Shown one piece after another: positions 32,691-42,858 of a DNA stretch of 64,000 bases (the stretch's first letter is position 1; every line of letters starts with the position of its first letter). The notes beneath the pieces are model-generated. The model was not told where the DNA came from, did no database searches, and saw only the letters and a program-made list of their open reading frames with translations. This stretch comes from Cycas panzhihuaensis. Its lineage: Eukaryota; Cycadophyta. The stretch spans positions 203,615,741 through 203,679,740 of the forward strand of contig CM041465.1 in NCBI GenBank assembly GCA_023213395.1. The letters are read 5' to 3'. Both the position numbers and the translations under genes were made by a program.

Positions 32691-33035
32691 TGTTAGAGAT
32701 AATGTTTAATGTGGTAAAAATAATATCTAGAGGTCTAATGTCTAGTGGTTTAATGTTAACAAGGGTAATATTAATGTTAGAAAGTGGGATGTATGTTAGT
32801 ATTAAGGGGTCATACTTAACCCTTTTAGGAATATTAATATAAGACATTAAGGAGTGTGCATTGTGGAAGTCTTAGTGGTCACTTCATATAATTGGTCAAG
32901 TGTGAGGGATCTCTCACTATAAATATGTACTCATGTAAATCATTAGAAATAAATGATGAAGATATATTTGATGAATTTATTTCTGGTTATGGTCGTGATG
33001 TTTGTGTACATGTCATGATATGTGCATTTCTGATA
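32691..33035 (+). repeat. CoF 3' LTR (345 bp)
   Basis: Pairs with 22576-22907; the last four bases are GATA where the 5' copy has GACA. It has a short duplication of TCTAGxGGTxTAATGT absent from the 5' copy. Followed by gctat. Confidence 0.9.
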
Positions 33036-33040
33036 GCTAT

Positions 33041-33173
33041 AACTTGTTTTAATGCTTCAAATGCCCTTTATTGGTTAGGTCCCCGCTCCCAATCCATATC
33101 TTTTTTAATCAAGAATTCTAGGGGTCCAGAGATGTATGCATACCCTTTTATAATCTTCTGATAATATATTGTC
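33041..33173 (-). pseudogene. GyC RT-RNase H junction fragment
   Basis: On the minus strand YYQKIIKGYAYISGPLEF, then IKKDMDWE, a stop, and AFEALKQVIA. It aligns with the GyA segment at 1760-1880. It is trapped between CoF (ends 33035) and LI (starts 33174). Confidence 0.85.
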
Positions 33174-33639
33174 TATAGCGTTCCCAAAATAAAGAAGAAG
33201 TCAGTTTTTTATAGAGGGAATTATTATTAGGAAGTCAATTTTAAGAAGATTAAAGAATGGATGATTTAATATATTTTATTATGAAATCGTTTTTTTAGAG
33301 AGAGAATTAGGAGTTAGTTTTTGGGAGAAAAAATAAACAGAAAAGCCTTGGTCATTTGTAAAACATATTGGAGAATTTATTGTACTTAAAATAATGGCCT
33401 CGTGCCATTAGGACACATCCATGCCGAATTGGAGCAAACCCTTGCCTTGAAGAGGGCAAGATATTATTGTTATTTCATCTAGTATTTACTATTTATTGTG
33501 GCAAGTTTGATATTAATTTGATATTATTATGTCGTTTGATATGCATATTCGTTGTTATTTATGATGAGATGTTGGTTTTATAAATTATCTATGTTGTGAA
33601 TGCTATATTTTCTATTTATAAACAGTGGGCACCACTACA
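33174..33639 (+). repeat. LI 5' LTR (466 bp)
   Basis: Starts TATAGCGTTCCC where the 3' LTR has TGTAACGTTTCC, so the terminal TG is mutated. Ends CACTACA. Shared blocks with 46275-46806 include AAAATAAAGAAGAAG and GGAGAATTTATTGTAC. Confidence 0.88.
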
Positions 33640-33641
33640 AG

Positions 33642-33654
33642 CGGTATTAGAGCT
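33642..33654 (+). promoter_or_regulatory. LI primer-binding site
   Basis: CGGTATTAGAGCT two bases after the LTR, two changes from the initiator-Met site TGGTATCAGAGC. Confidence 0.75.
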
Positions 33655-34592
33655 TCGTTTTTGGGAGTAAAAATGGAAGAAATTTGAAAAAATAGCCAGA
33701 TATTTGAGTTGGCTAGGTCTATTCTACAAATTTTGAGTATTTATACGACAGGTTTTAGAGTGACATTGAGAAAAGCACAGGAAATTTAATTTTGGTCTGC
33801 TATCCATCACTATTTTTAGGGCTTAAAAATCTGCTACCATAACTTCCAATGACCATAACTTTCACTATGGATGTCCAATTAACCTTAAATTTGTTTTGAA
33901 TCTGTGCATCTCAGCATCTACTTTCTATTGAAAATGGTTTCAGATCCATTGGATATTGGAGTAAAAAGTTATCAACATTTTAGCAATAGCTACTGCTACA
34001 ATCCCTAGAAACCCTAATTGTGACCCACATAAAAAGGGACACAACTATTGCTACATGCATCCAAATGACCTCAAATTATTTTTGAATTGATGTGACTTGA
34101 AGTTTAAGTTGCTCAAAAAAAGTATTTTTTAAATTTGGTGATCTAGTTCAAAAGTTATTACTATTTTAGTAGAGGGTACTGTTGCTACCCTAAAATTCAG
34201 ATTTTTTATTCAACTTGCAGGGGCCATTATAGGAGCTACAAAGCTCCAAATCACCTCAAACTAGGCCTATTGGAGATGTTTTGAATTCCTTTTCACTCAG
34301 GAAAAGGAATCACTCAACTTGGGTCAATGAAGAAAAAGTTAAATCATTTTTGTTTTGTTTTTAAAAAGGGTGGGGTACCTAGGACATTTTTGTCCATAAC
34401 CTAAGTTACAGGTACCAGATTGAAGTGTCATCTGAACTGTTGGAATCTTGGTTCAGAGACGATCAATTCAAGTGATCATATGTGATAGTTTTGACTATCA
34501 AATGATGTAGATTTTTATTGATGAAGCTGTAGCTCTTATTGACCAAGATTTTTTTCTTCTTTACATGAAGGAAATTAATTAAACCATTCGAG
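33655..34592 (+). other. LI leader
   Basis: About 0.9 kb without coding signal. Phrases such as CCATAACTTTCACTATGGATG and CCATTGGATATTGGAG repeat in variant form (33840-34460), similar to blocks in the LO/LM LTR. Confidence 0.55.
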
Positions 34593-35800
34593 ATGGCTAC
34601 CAAAGTATAGATCTCACTAGAAAAAAGGGATCCCAACAAAGAACTTAAGGTGTCAGAATGGACAAGGCTGATGGATGCCTACTTTGATTTTTACTGGATG
34701 CCAAAAGGAGAAAAGGTTTTGTTTACATCCCAACATTTAAGTGGGGATGTAGTTAGATGGTTCACTAGTTTTTGCAGTGACTACAAGTATTTTAAGTGGC
34801 CATTCCTAAAAAGGGCGATACAATAGTATTTTGAAAATAAATGGACGCAAGTCATTTTCCACTATGTTGATAAGTAGAAATTTGCAAGGAAAACTCAAGA
34901 ACTAGAGAATGCATTTCTAGCTCAGATACTAAAAAGAAAATTCAAGGCTAATTTTTTTACTCTGAATAAAGATGAGGAGCAGAAACTCTAGAATCCTATT
35001 ATGGATTCATGTGTGAGACAAGAATTGAAGAGTTTAGACTAGTGCTAGAATGTTTCATGGAAGGAAGAGCTCTTGATTAGTTCCTTAATTGGTCTAAAGA
35101 AGCAAAAGGACCCACCAAGTGGTATTGGTTTTGATCCACATGTATCCAAGCCCTTCGTGAGAACATTAAAGAATTAAAGCTACTAGACGAATGGAAAGAA
35201 ACAAAAGGAGTAAAAGCAGAGGAAGAACAACAAACTATTGAAGAAGATGCCTCGCAAACCTTACAGGAATAAGAACCAATTCAGAGGGAACAACATGACT
35301 AAATAGAAAACTTGAAGTAGGTGCACATGACACTTGATCACTTATTGGAAGAATCTCGCGAGAAGAAAATTGAGATCAAGGAAGAGGCATAAAGTGAAGT
35401 TACACCAGAGCAACGTGAGGAATAACAAGTGAAAGGACAACTAGATTTTGAAGAAGAATCTCAACAAACTTCATGCAAGGTACTCATTGATCTTGTGGTG
35501 CACATGCACATTTCATTTGATAGTTTCATTTATCCTCTTTCGTTCCCAAGATCAATAGTAGTAAAGAAACCCTCTTTTCCCCATCCCATAGTCAGTCATA
35601 ATCCTAATCTCCTTAACTCTAGTTTTTTCATAGGACAAATTCCAATTCCCCTTTCTAATACTATCTCAACTCTTTACTTATATACTCCTTCACCCCCTAC
35701 AGACCATACTCAATAGGATATTCTACAACTTCAATCCATTCATCATGTTTCATCACTTAGTATTACTCCCTATAGAACCCCACCTCATCCTTCCTAATCC
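34593..35800 (+). pseudogene. LI gag-like pseudogene
   Basis: ATG at 34593 (MATKV, stop). The frame then reads WTRLMDAYFDFYWMPKGEKV, SGDVVRWFTSF, KRAIQ-stop-YFENKW, a gag core. Further on, IEEFRLVLECFMEGRALD-stop-FLNWSKE, an acidic glutamine-rich part, and a proline/serine-rich C terminus open at 35429-35716 (YPLSFPRSIVVKK, FFIGQIPIPLS). The C-terminal half aligns with the LM ORF. No zinc knuckle or pol follows. Confidence 0.75.
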
Positions 35801-36259
35801 TATCTTCTCCCACACTAACAATATTGTTTTTTTTGTCAAATCTCTTATTTTATCTGAACACCATCTCTAAATCCTTATTAAACTCTTTTTTCATAAACAA
35901 CGTCTATCACTAATGCCTTATCCATCGTTCTCCCTAAAGAATTCTTGTGGCCAAACAAATACTTCACAAATTCTCATTCAAGTCAAAATCCAAACTTCAT
36001 TCTTTCTTTCTAAACCTTCAAAGCTATGGTTGATCATCGTTCAAAATTCCACTTCTTCCATTTCTTTTTCCGTTAAGCAATCATCAATTCAAGACCCATA
36101 TGATTGACTCTTTACAAATCTCTCAAATTCCATCATAACATCTTCCACAAAATTCCTCAATATTCTAATCACCTCTCATTCTATAAGCCATTCCATTAGA
36201 GGACAAAATGTAAAAACACAAAGCAAGACTAGGACAAGACATCTAAGGCACCTCACAAG

Positions 36260-36807
36260 TGTAGAAATGGCCAAAAGGCCTTAGAAACCCAAGATCTAGA
36301 AGCTATATTCACTCTAGTTCTAGAAAGCAGATAATCTAGACTAACAATGAAAACATGAGATCAAACATGAGCAAGATCAAGCATGAAGAGAAAGAGTAAA
36401 ATGATACCAAATATGAGGAGTTGGAATTGGTTCAACCTCCAAACGAGTAGCAATTTAATTAGCAAACTGGCACCATAACAATACAGCTCCAACTCTATAT
36501 GAGAACAATGAGAATAGGTCTCAATATATAGAGTGAAAGGAGAGACTTAAGGCATTGGATGTTTGACAAGTGTCAAACATCCAAGGTACATGCCTTGCAT
36601 GTAGGACATGTATCCTTTTGGGCTCTCAAGTGAGCAAAAGTGCATGGAGGTCCATATGACCCTTAAGTAACAATGTTGTGTCACTAGGAAAGAATGTGGG
36701 TGTACACTTTATCACTTAAGTGATAAGTCACCCCTAAAGTACAAAAGTACAAATAATACATGAAAAATAAAGTACATAGTCTTCACATGTAAACATAAGG
36801 TTTAACA
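36260..36807 (-). repeat. CoN 3' LTR (548 bp)
   Basis: Plus-strand ends TGTAGAAATGG and GTTTAACA; contains the 18-bp palindrome at 36709-36726. Confidence 0.94.
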
Positions 36808-36814
36808 CCCCCTT

Positions 36815-37480
36815 TTACTATTTACAATGTTAAATCAGACCCCTAGACCAGCTCTAAATTTTATAAATTTTTCTCTACCAAGTGGCTTGGTAAAGATATC
36901 TACTGTCTATTGGTCTGTAGGTCTATACTGAAGGTTGATCTCGCCGCTTTGCACATGCTCTCTGATAAAGTGATGTATGAAGCTCAATATGTTTGGTCCT
37001 TGATAAAGGACAGGATTCTTGGCCAACTTGAGCACACTTTGATTGTCGCAATAAATCCTGGTGGGGTGATCCTACTCAAGTCCAAGCTCCCCAAGAATCC
37101 ATCGTAGCTAGATAGCTTCACAAGCTGCGTTGACTGTAACTTTGTACTCTGCTTTGGTGAGGGACAAGGTAACATTGGGTTGCTTCTTGCAACTCCACGA
37201 AACAACTGCTAAACCAAGGGTAAAACAGTAACCTGAGGTTGATCTCTTGCTATCCTGGCAACCTGCTCAATCAGAATCTGAGAACCCTTCCAGAGTGAAG
37301 TTCTCATCATGTGCATACTCAAGGCCATGTTGCAATGTGCCTTTGATGTATTTGAGTATGTGTTTGGCTGCATTCCAATGCTTTTGATTGGGTTAAGACA
37401 TGTATCTAGAGCAAATCCCAACTGCAAATGAGATATCTGGGCGAATGTTGGTGAGATAGATGAGGTTCCCAATCAACTGT
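36815..37480 (-). pseudogene. CoN RNase H (decayed)
   Basis: Minus-strand pieces contain the CDNQSVLKLAKN-type motif near 37055 in a broken frame, and the SDSD/STEAEY region near 37280-37170, again broken. Similar to CoH RNase H at the nucleotide level. Confidence 0.8.
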
Positions 37481-38600
37481 CGATAAAGAGTGGGCTCTGC
37501 TAGTGCAGCTTCCTCATTGAAAGTAAGCTTTGTGACATTCTCCATGGGTGTAGGCGCTGATTTGCAGTCATGCATCCTGAACCACTGCAAAATGTCCCAA
37601 GAATATTTAGCTTGGGAGATGAGGATATAGCCTGGCTATTGCCATACCTCAAAGCCTAAGAAATAATAGAGAAGTCCAAGATCTGTCATCCTGAAACTCC
37701 TCTTTAAGTCATCCTGGAGGATCCGTACCATCTTAGTGTCATTGCCATTGATCATTAAGTCATCTACACACGAGACAATGAAAATGGCATGGTCTTTCCC
37801 AACTTTGATGTACAAGTTAGGATCTGAAGTAGATCGATGAAACCTATGTCTCAAAAAGTAATCATTAATCTTTGAGTACCATGCTCTTGGAGCTTGTTTC
37901 AAGCCATACAATGTCTTTTTTAGGTGACAAACTAAGTGCTCCTTGCCTTGTACTTTGTAACTGGGAGGCTGCTCCAAGTATACCTCCTCTTGAAGATTGC
38001 CATTGAGAAAGGCACTCTTCACGTCCATCTAAAAAATTGGCCATTTGCATTGAGCTACTAAGGCCAAGATGAGTCTGATGGTGTTCATGTTAGCCATAGG
38101 TGCAAAAGTCTCCTCATAATCTATGCCTTCCTTTTGTTTAAAGCCTTTTGCAACAAGGCGAGTCTTTTGGCACTTAAGTGTACCATCAGAATGGAATTTG
38201 GTCTTGTAGACCCATTTGCAACTGATTGCCTGTTTGTGTTTAGGCAATTCAACCAAATCCCAAGTTCCATTCTTTTCAATAGAATGGATTTTTTCATCCA
38301 TGGCAACTTTCCAATTTTCATTTTTAGAGGCCTCCTAAAAAATGGAAGGCTCCTCAACACAAAGCACTTCAACCATAAGTGCAAAATTGGTTTGCTGCCT
38401 ATATCTTGATGGACATTTTCCTTCAACAATCTGGCCATCCTGCACTGTTTGAGTATACCATTTTGATAACTTTTTTGTTGATGTAAGTTGAACCTCAAGA
38501 TCTTCTGGTCTGAGTGGTTGATCAACAGAAGATGTGCTAGGATCAAGTGGAGCTAATTCTGATGATGTGGACGGCCAGTAGGTCCAGATGATGTACATGG
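37481..38600 (-). pseudogene. CoN reverse transcriptase (broken)
   Basis: N-terminal piece 38598-38335 (KLSKWYTQTVQDGQIVEGKC), middle piece 38301-38029 (MDEKIHSIEKNGTWDLVELP, AQCKWPIF) and palm piece 38028-37636 (MDVKSAFLNGNLQEEVYLEQ, LYGLKQAPRAWY). The catalytic motif is CVDD instead of YVDD (about 37745). A stop separates 38029 from 38028. Confidence 0.92.
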
Positions 38601-39579
38601 AGTTGAAGATTGAGAGGGAAGGAAAGCCTCAACAATTTTTTTGCCTTTGTAAATGGGAGGTTGGATGGATATTGTATCCAACTCCTTGTGATCTTCTTTA
38701 GCAAAGATTACATCTCTTGAGAGATGCATTTTCTTTCCAATGGGATCATACAACTTGTAGGCTTTGTTATGAATGGCATAACCTACAAAGATGCACTTTA
38801 GACTGTGCTTGTCTAATTTAGTTCTTTGCTGATCGGGGATGTGCATATAAGCAGTACACCTAAAAGTCCTCAAATGGCTGACAGTTGGCTTTTTGCTAGA
38901 CCATGCCTCCTCTGGTGTGATGTCGGTGACTGTTGATGTTGGACTCCGATTTGCCACATAGGTAGTTGTGTGGAATGCCTCTGCCCAGTAAGCTCGAGTG
39001 AGCCCCTTTGCATGCATCATTGCTTTGGCTTTGTTAGCCAAAGTGCTATTCATCCTTTCGGAGACTCCATTTTGTTGAGGAGTGTGAGAAATAGTAAGTT
39101 GTCTCTGAATCCCATTATCCTTGTAGAATTGGGTGAATTCTTTTGAAGTAAATTCACCTCCATTGTCTATCCTTAGTGTTTTGATTGATTGGTCACCTCC
39201 ATTGTTTGTCCTTAGTGTTTTGATTGATTGGCCAGACTCGTTTTCCACTTCAAGCTTGAATTCCTTAAACTTTTGAAATGCTTCAGATTTATGTTTGATG
39301 AAATAAACCCAAACTTTATGGGAGAAATCGTCAATGAAGGAGATGTAGCACAAAGCTCCTCTAAAGGATGGGGTGGACATAGGTCCACACAAATCTGAGT
39401 GTATCAATTGCAAAGGATATGATGCACGCTAAGCTTTGCCTTTAGGGAAAAGCAAGCGATGATGTGTCCCCATTATGCATGCATCACAAAGACATTTTGA
39501 GCCATACATCTTTGGAAGCCCATGCACCATATGTGTTTCACCATCTGCTTGAGATTGTCTAAGCTCAAGTGGCCTAAAC
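38553..39579 (-). pseudogene. CoN integrase, C-terminal part
   Basis: The long open piece 39413-38553 (286 codons): LIHSDLCGPM (D), a tandem duplication around the second D (SIKTLRTNNGGD then SIKTLRIDNGGEF), QQNGVSERMN (E), YWAEAFHTT, KCIFVGYAIHNKAYKLYDP. A stop at 39430 precedes it. The pre-integrase zinc domain (CLCDACIMGTHHR) is at 39530-39430. LM splits the domain at 39580. Confidence 0.9.
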
Positions 39580-39853
39580 TGTAGCGATCTAGTTCTTCTT
39601 TTATAGCAATTTTTCTCAAAAATATAGGTAATAATCCACAAAAGACAATAACTAGATGCTATTCAACAATAAAATGAAGAAGGAATAGGAATTACAGAAT
39701 CTACAGAAGTAAATAATAATCTTTATTGTCAAATAATACTAAAATAGAGCGAAATTATAACAAAATACTAGTCTTTCCTGAAGAAGTGAGCTTCCCTCTT
39801 CAAGGCGAGGAACCCTCCAAACTGCATCCCCTAAATGGGCGAGCTAATTGTAG
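39580..39853 (-). repeat. LM 3' LTR, lacking its U3 start
   Basis: Only the last 274 bp of the LTR is present. It joins the gag ORF at a short shared word (CTACAA on the minus strand), suggesting a deletion through microhomology. Confidence 0.85.
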
Positions 39854-40549
39854 GGTGTCCTGTTGAGGATTGTTTATAGGGGTTGAAGGAGTAGGTGAGT
39901 AAAGAGATGGACTAGGGTTATAGAGAGGAATTAAAATTTGACCTACGAAAAAGCTAAGGTTAGGAAAATTAGGAGCATGGCTAACTATGGGTTGAGGAGA
40001 GAAGGGCTTTTGTATTGCTTTTGAACTAGGGAAAGAGAGAGGACATACAAAACTACCGAACAAAATGTGCATGTGTAATGCAGGATCATTGGGTACCTTG
40101 CATGAGATTTGTCGAGAAAAATCTGCTTGTTCTTCATTGTCTTTGTACTGCTCCTGTGTAACTTCACTTTGGCTTTCTTCTCTGATATTGAAATGAGACT
40201 CTTTTGTGGATTGTGCATGCTCCAAGTCTTCTATGTCGTCATATTGTTTTCTTTGGGCTAGATCTCGTTCTAGCACTTGCAAAACCTCTATGATCTCCTC
40301 ATCAATAATGTCTTCTTCTTGCCCTTCCTCATCTACTTGAATCTCACCTTGCTTATATTCTTTAAAAGTTGTAGTAGCCGCCTCTAAAAATTGGTACCAT
40401 AGAAAAGGTTCTTTAGCCCAATTAATGAAGCACTCATAAGCTCGTCCATTTAGTATCATTTCTAATAATGGTCCATATTCTTCCATTTCTGTATCGGACG
40501 TAAACTGAAAATCTTCTATCCATTTTTTCATGTCTTCATAATCCTCCAA
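39854..40549 (-). CDS. LM gag-like ORF (C-terminal half)
   Basis: Open from MEDYEDMKKWIEDF at 40549. It contains MEEYGPLLEMILNGRAYECF, INWAKEPFLWYQFLEAATTT, an acidic segment (EEGQEEDIIDEEIIEVLQ) and a proline-rich end (FFVGQILIPLYNPSPSLYSP). It aligns with LI 34990-35740, where the same protein is full of stops. Translation continues into the 3' LTR to 39800 because of the deletion. It is the best preserved gag-like ORF of this family here; the N-terminal half is absent. Confidence 0.7.
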
Positions 40550-40787
40550 ATTAAAAAAATCTGTCTCTATTTTTTCTCAATAAAGGCTATACTTCAAGGA
40601 TTAAAATCTATATTTTCTATTGGTCAAAACCATCACATATGACCACTTACTACAAATGTTTTTTTTGCAAAAGAGCCCTTTTTCTTATTTGCGAATAATT
40701 GCGCTTTCTCAAGAATGAACAGAACTGCCTTTATATGTTCCAAGTGTTCTTTGCCCTTTACCTTCGAAATGAAGCTCTGATACGACT

Positions 40788-41371
40788 TGTAGCAATCTAG
40801 TTCTTCTTTTATAGCAATTTTTCTAAAAAATATAGGTAATAATCCATAAAAGACAATAACTAGATGCTATTCAACAATAAAATGAAGAAGGAACAAGAAT
40901 TACAGAATTCACAGAAGTAAATAATAATCTTTATTGTCCAATAATACCAAAATAGAGTGAAATTATAACAAAATACCAGTCTTTCCTGAAGAAGTGAGCT
41001 TCCCTCTTCGAGGCGAGGAACCCTCCAAACTGCAGCCCCTAAATGGGTGAGCTAATTATAGCCCTGGAACCGAAAATGGGCGACTAAAGAACCTCCGAAG
41101 GATGATGAAATGAGCCCGCAAATCCTCCTTAAATAGGCGGTCAAAGGATAGTAATAGAAGTCGGCCAGAAAATGTGATATTCTTCTTAATACTGCTCAAA
41201 TAGAAGTTGGCCAGAACTTCTCCAAAAATTGGCAGGTTGAGTTTAAATGGTCATAACTTTTGATAGAGACCTCAGAATTGACTTTTGTCTGAACCATTGG
41301 AATCGTCATTCAGAGACCTTTGATTTGAATGGTCATATGCTATACTTTTAACCATATTTTGGAATGCTACA
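40788..41371 (-). repeat. LM 5' LTR (584 bp)
   Basis: Minus-strand TGTAGCATTCC...TTGCTACA; nearly collinear with the LO LTR 20678-21261. Primer site TCGTATCAGAGC at 40786-40775. Confidence 0.9.
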
Positions 41372-41376
41372 TAAAT

Positions 41377-42060
41377 GTTGATGCCAAAGTTGCATCTTGA
41401 ACAAAGATTGAGTGACAATGGAACCAGAGTAAGCAGAATCAAGTATTATGTTATTATCATCCAATTTGTAGAGGCCATGATCCTCATATCCAATAGCCAC
41501 TACCTAGTCGTTTTTGTCACTTATTACACATTTTCCATTCTTGAATAAAATGCTCATCTGTTGCTTTTCCAATTTGCTAACAGATAGCAAGCTCTTCTCC
41601 ATGGAAGGTATGAAATAGGCATTGCCATTGGAAAATGTAGAGGAGGGATTGGAAGGAGAATGGAATGGAGCAATTGTGCCTATACCAGAGATCTTAACAG
41701 GTTCATTGTTTTCGAAGGTCACTGATTGACCTTTTCCTTCCTTGATGTCGCAAAGGAGTTTTTCACTCCCAGTCATATGTTGAGTAGCTCTAGAGTCAAT
41801 GATCAAGGTTTGATCAACCTTGGATGTATGATAAGCACAAAACAATTTGTCCTCATCTACAAACTAATTAAAGTGGCGTAGATTGCCACCTCTAAACCCC
41901 CCCTTCCTCTTTGACCTCCTCGATAGGCACCTCAATTTGGTCAAGAGGGTTGTTGCTATTGTTGTTGCTGAAACCGCTGCTCCTAAAATTGCTATCGTGA
42001 CTGTTGTTGTCTCTGATTTTGCTGACGTGGCTATTGTTGCTGCTGTCATGTGTGCTGAAG
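41377..42060 (-). pseudogene. CoN protease and pre-integrase, N-terminal part
   Basis: Open piece 41845-41504. The protease site reads LIIDSRATQHMTG; the usual DSGA is DSRA, so the catalytic turn is lost. LLSVSKLEKQQMSILFKNGK follows. A stop at about 41865 lies before it. The sequence continues across LM in the same order as in CoH. Confidence 0.88.
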
Positions 42061-42858
42061 ATCTGCTTGTTTCTTCCTACAATCAGAGGCTATGTGGTCA
42101 ACTTTGCCATAATAATGACAAACAACATTGGTCTTTGAGGAACCAATGTTCATGTTCCCAAACTGCTTTGAAAGTGTAGGTTTGGGATTTTGCTTGGCCT
42201 TAGATTTGGCCATGAATGCCCCTGAAGTGGATGGTTCATCATCACCGTCCTTGATGTAAATCTACTCCTCTCGAAGCAACAAGCTTTCAAGTTCATTGAA
42301 AGACATTCTTTTGAGTGAACCATCTCGAGTAGTGGAAGAAATAAAACCATTGTAGTCCTTAGGCAAAGCTTTGACAATTATAGTTATAAGCTCATCTCTG
42401 GAAGCAGGACTACCCAATGTATTTAATTCATTACATACCTCCTTGATGGAGGAGAGAAAAGCCGACATAAGCTTGATAAATTTTACATAATACAATTTGG
42501 CTTTTACCATCAAAATACGAGCTTCATCTCGCCTTTCATACAAGGATGACAAAATGTCCCATGCTTCTTTGGAAGTCTTTGCACACACAATATTCTGATC
42601 AACATGAATATCAATAATCATATGTAAGAATGCCAAAGCAATTTCATCTTTGGCTTCACAAGCAGCAACACAAGTAGCATCAAGATCAACAATTACACCA
42701 TTATTTACAACAGGTACAGGTTGAGGTATCCTTCTAGAAACAAAACCTCAAAATTCATTCATTATCAAGAGATTTTGAGTGATTATTTTCCATTCTTGAT
42801 AGTTGTCTTGTCCTGTTAATCTGATGGTACATGCATTTAGCATATTAATTGTAGTCAT
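42061..42858 (-). pseudogene. CoN gag (nearly full length, broken)
   Basis: Start chosen at 42858: MTTINMLNACTIRLTG, then YQEWKIITQNLLIMNEF, comparable to the CoK gag N terminus. A TGA follows MNEF where CoH has W. The piece 42636-42262 carries the gag core (SLYERRDEARI, ALPKDYNGFI). Zinc knuckle CHYYGKVDHIASDC has Y for the second C. Confidence 0.88.

Larger units (their letters stand above)
22576..33035 (+). mobile_element. CoF: copia-like LTR element with gag fragment and captured gene, contains CoH
   Basis: 5' LTR 22576-22907, primer site 22908-22918, gag fragment about 30870-31260, non-retroviral sequence 31390-32560, polypurine tract 32679-32690 and 3' LTR 32691-33035. Target duplication gctat at 22571-22575 and 33036-33040. 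Without CoH the element is about 4.3 kb. No protease, integrase or RT is recognisable, so it is non-autonomous. Confidence 0.9.
39580..41371 (-). mobile_element. LM: gag-only LTR element in CoN
   Basis: Target duplication taaac (39575-39579) and taaat (41372-41376), one base different. 5' LTR 41371-40788 (584 bp), primer site, gag-like ORF 40549-39800 that runs into the 3' LTR, and a truncated 3' LTR 39853-39580. The LTR matches LO; the ORF matches LI. Confidence 0.87.
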
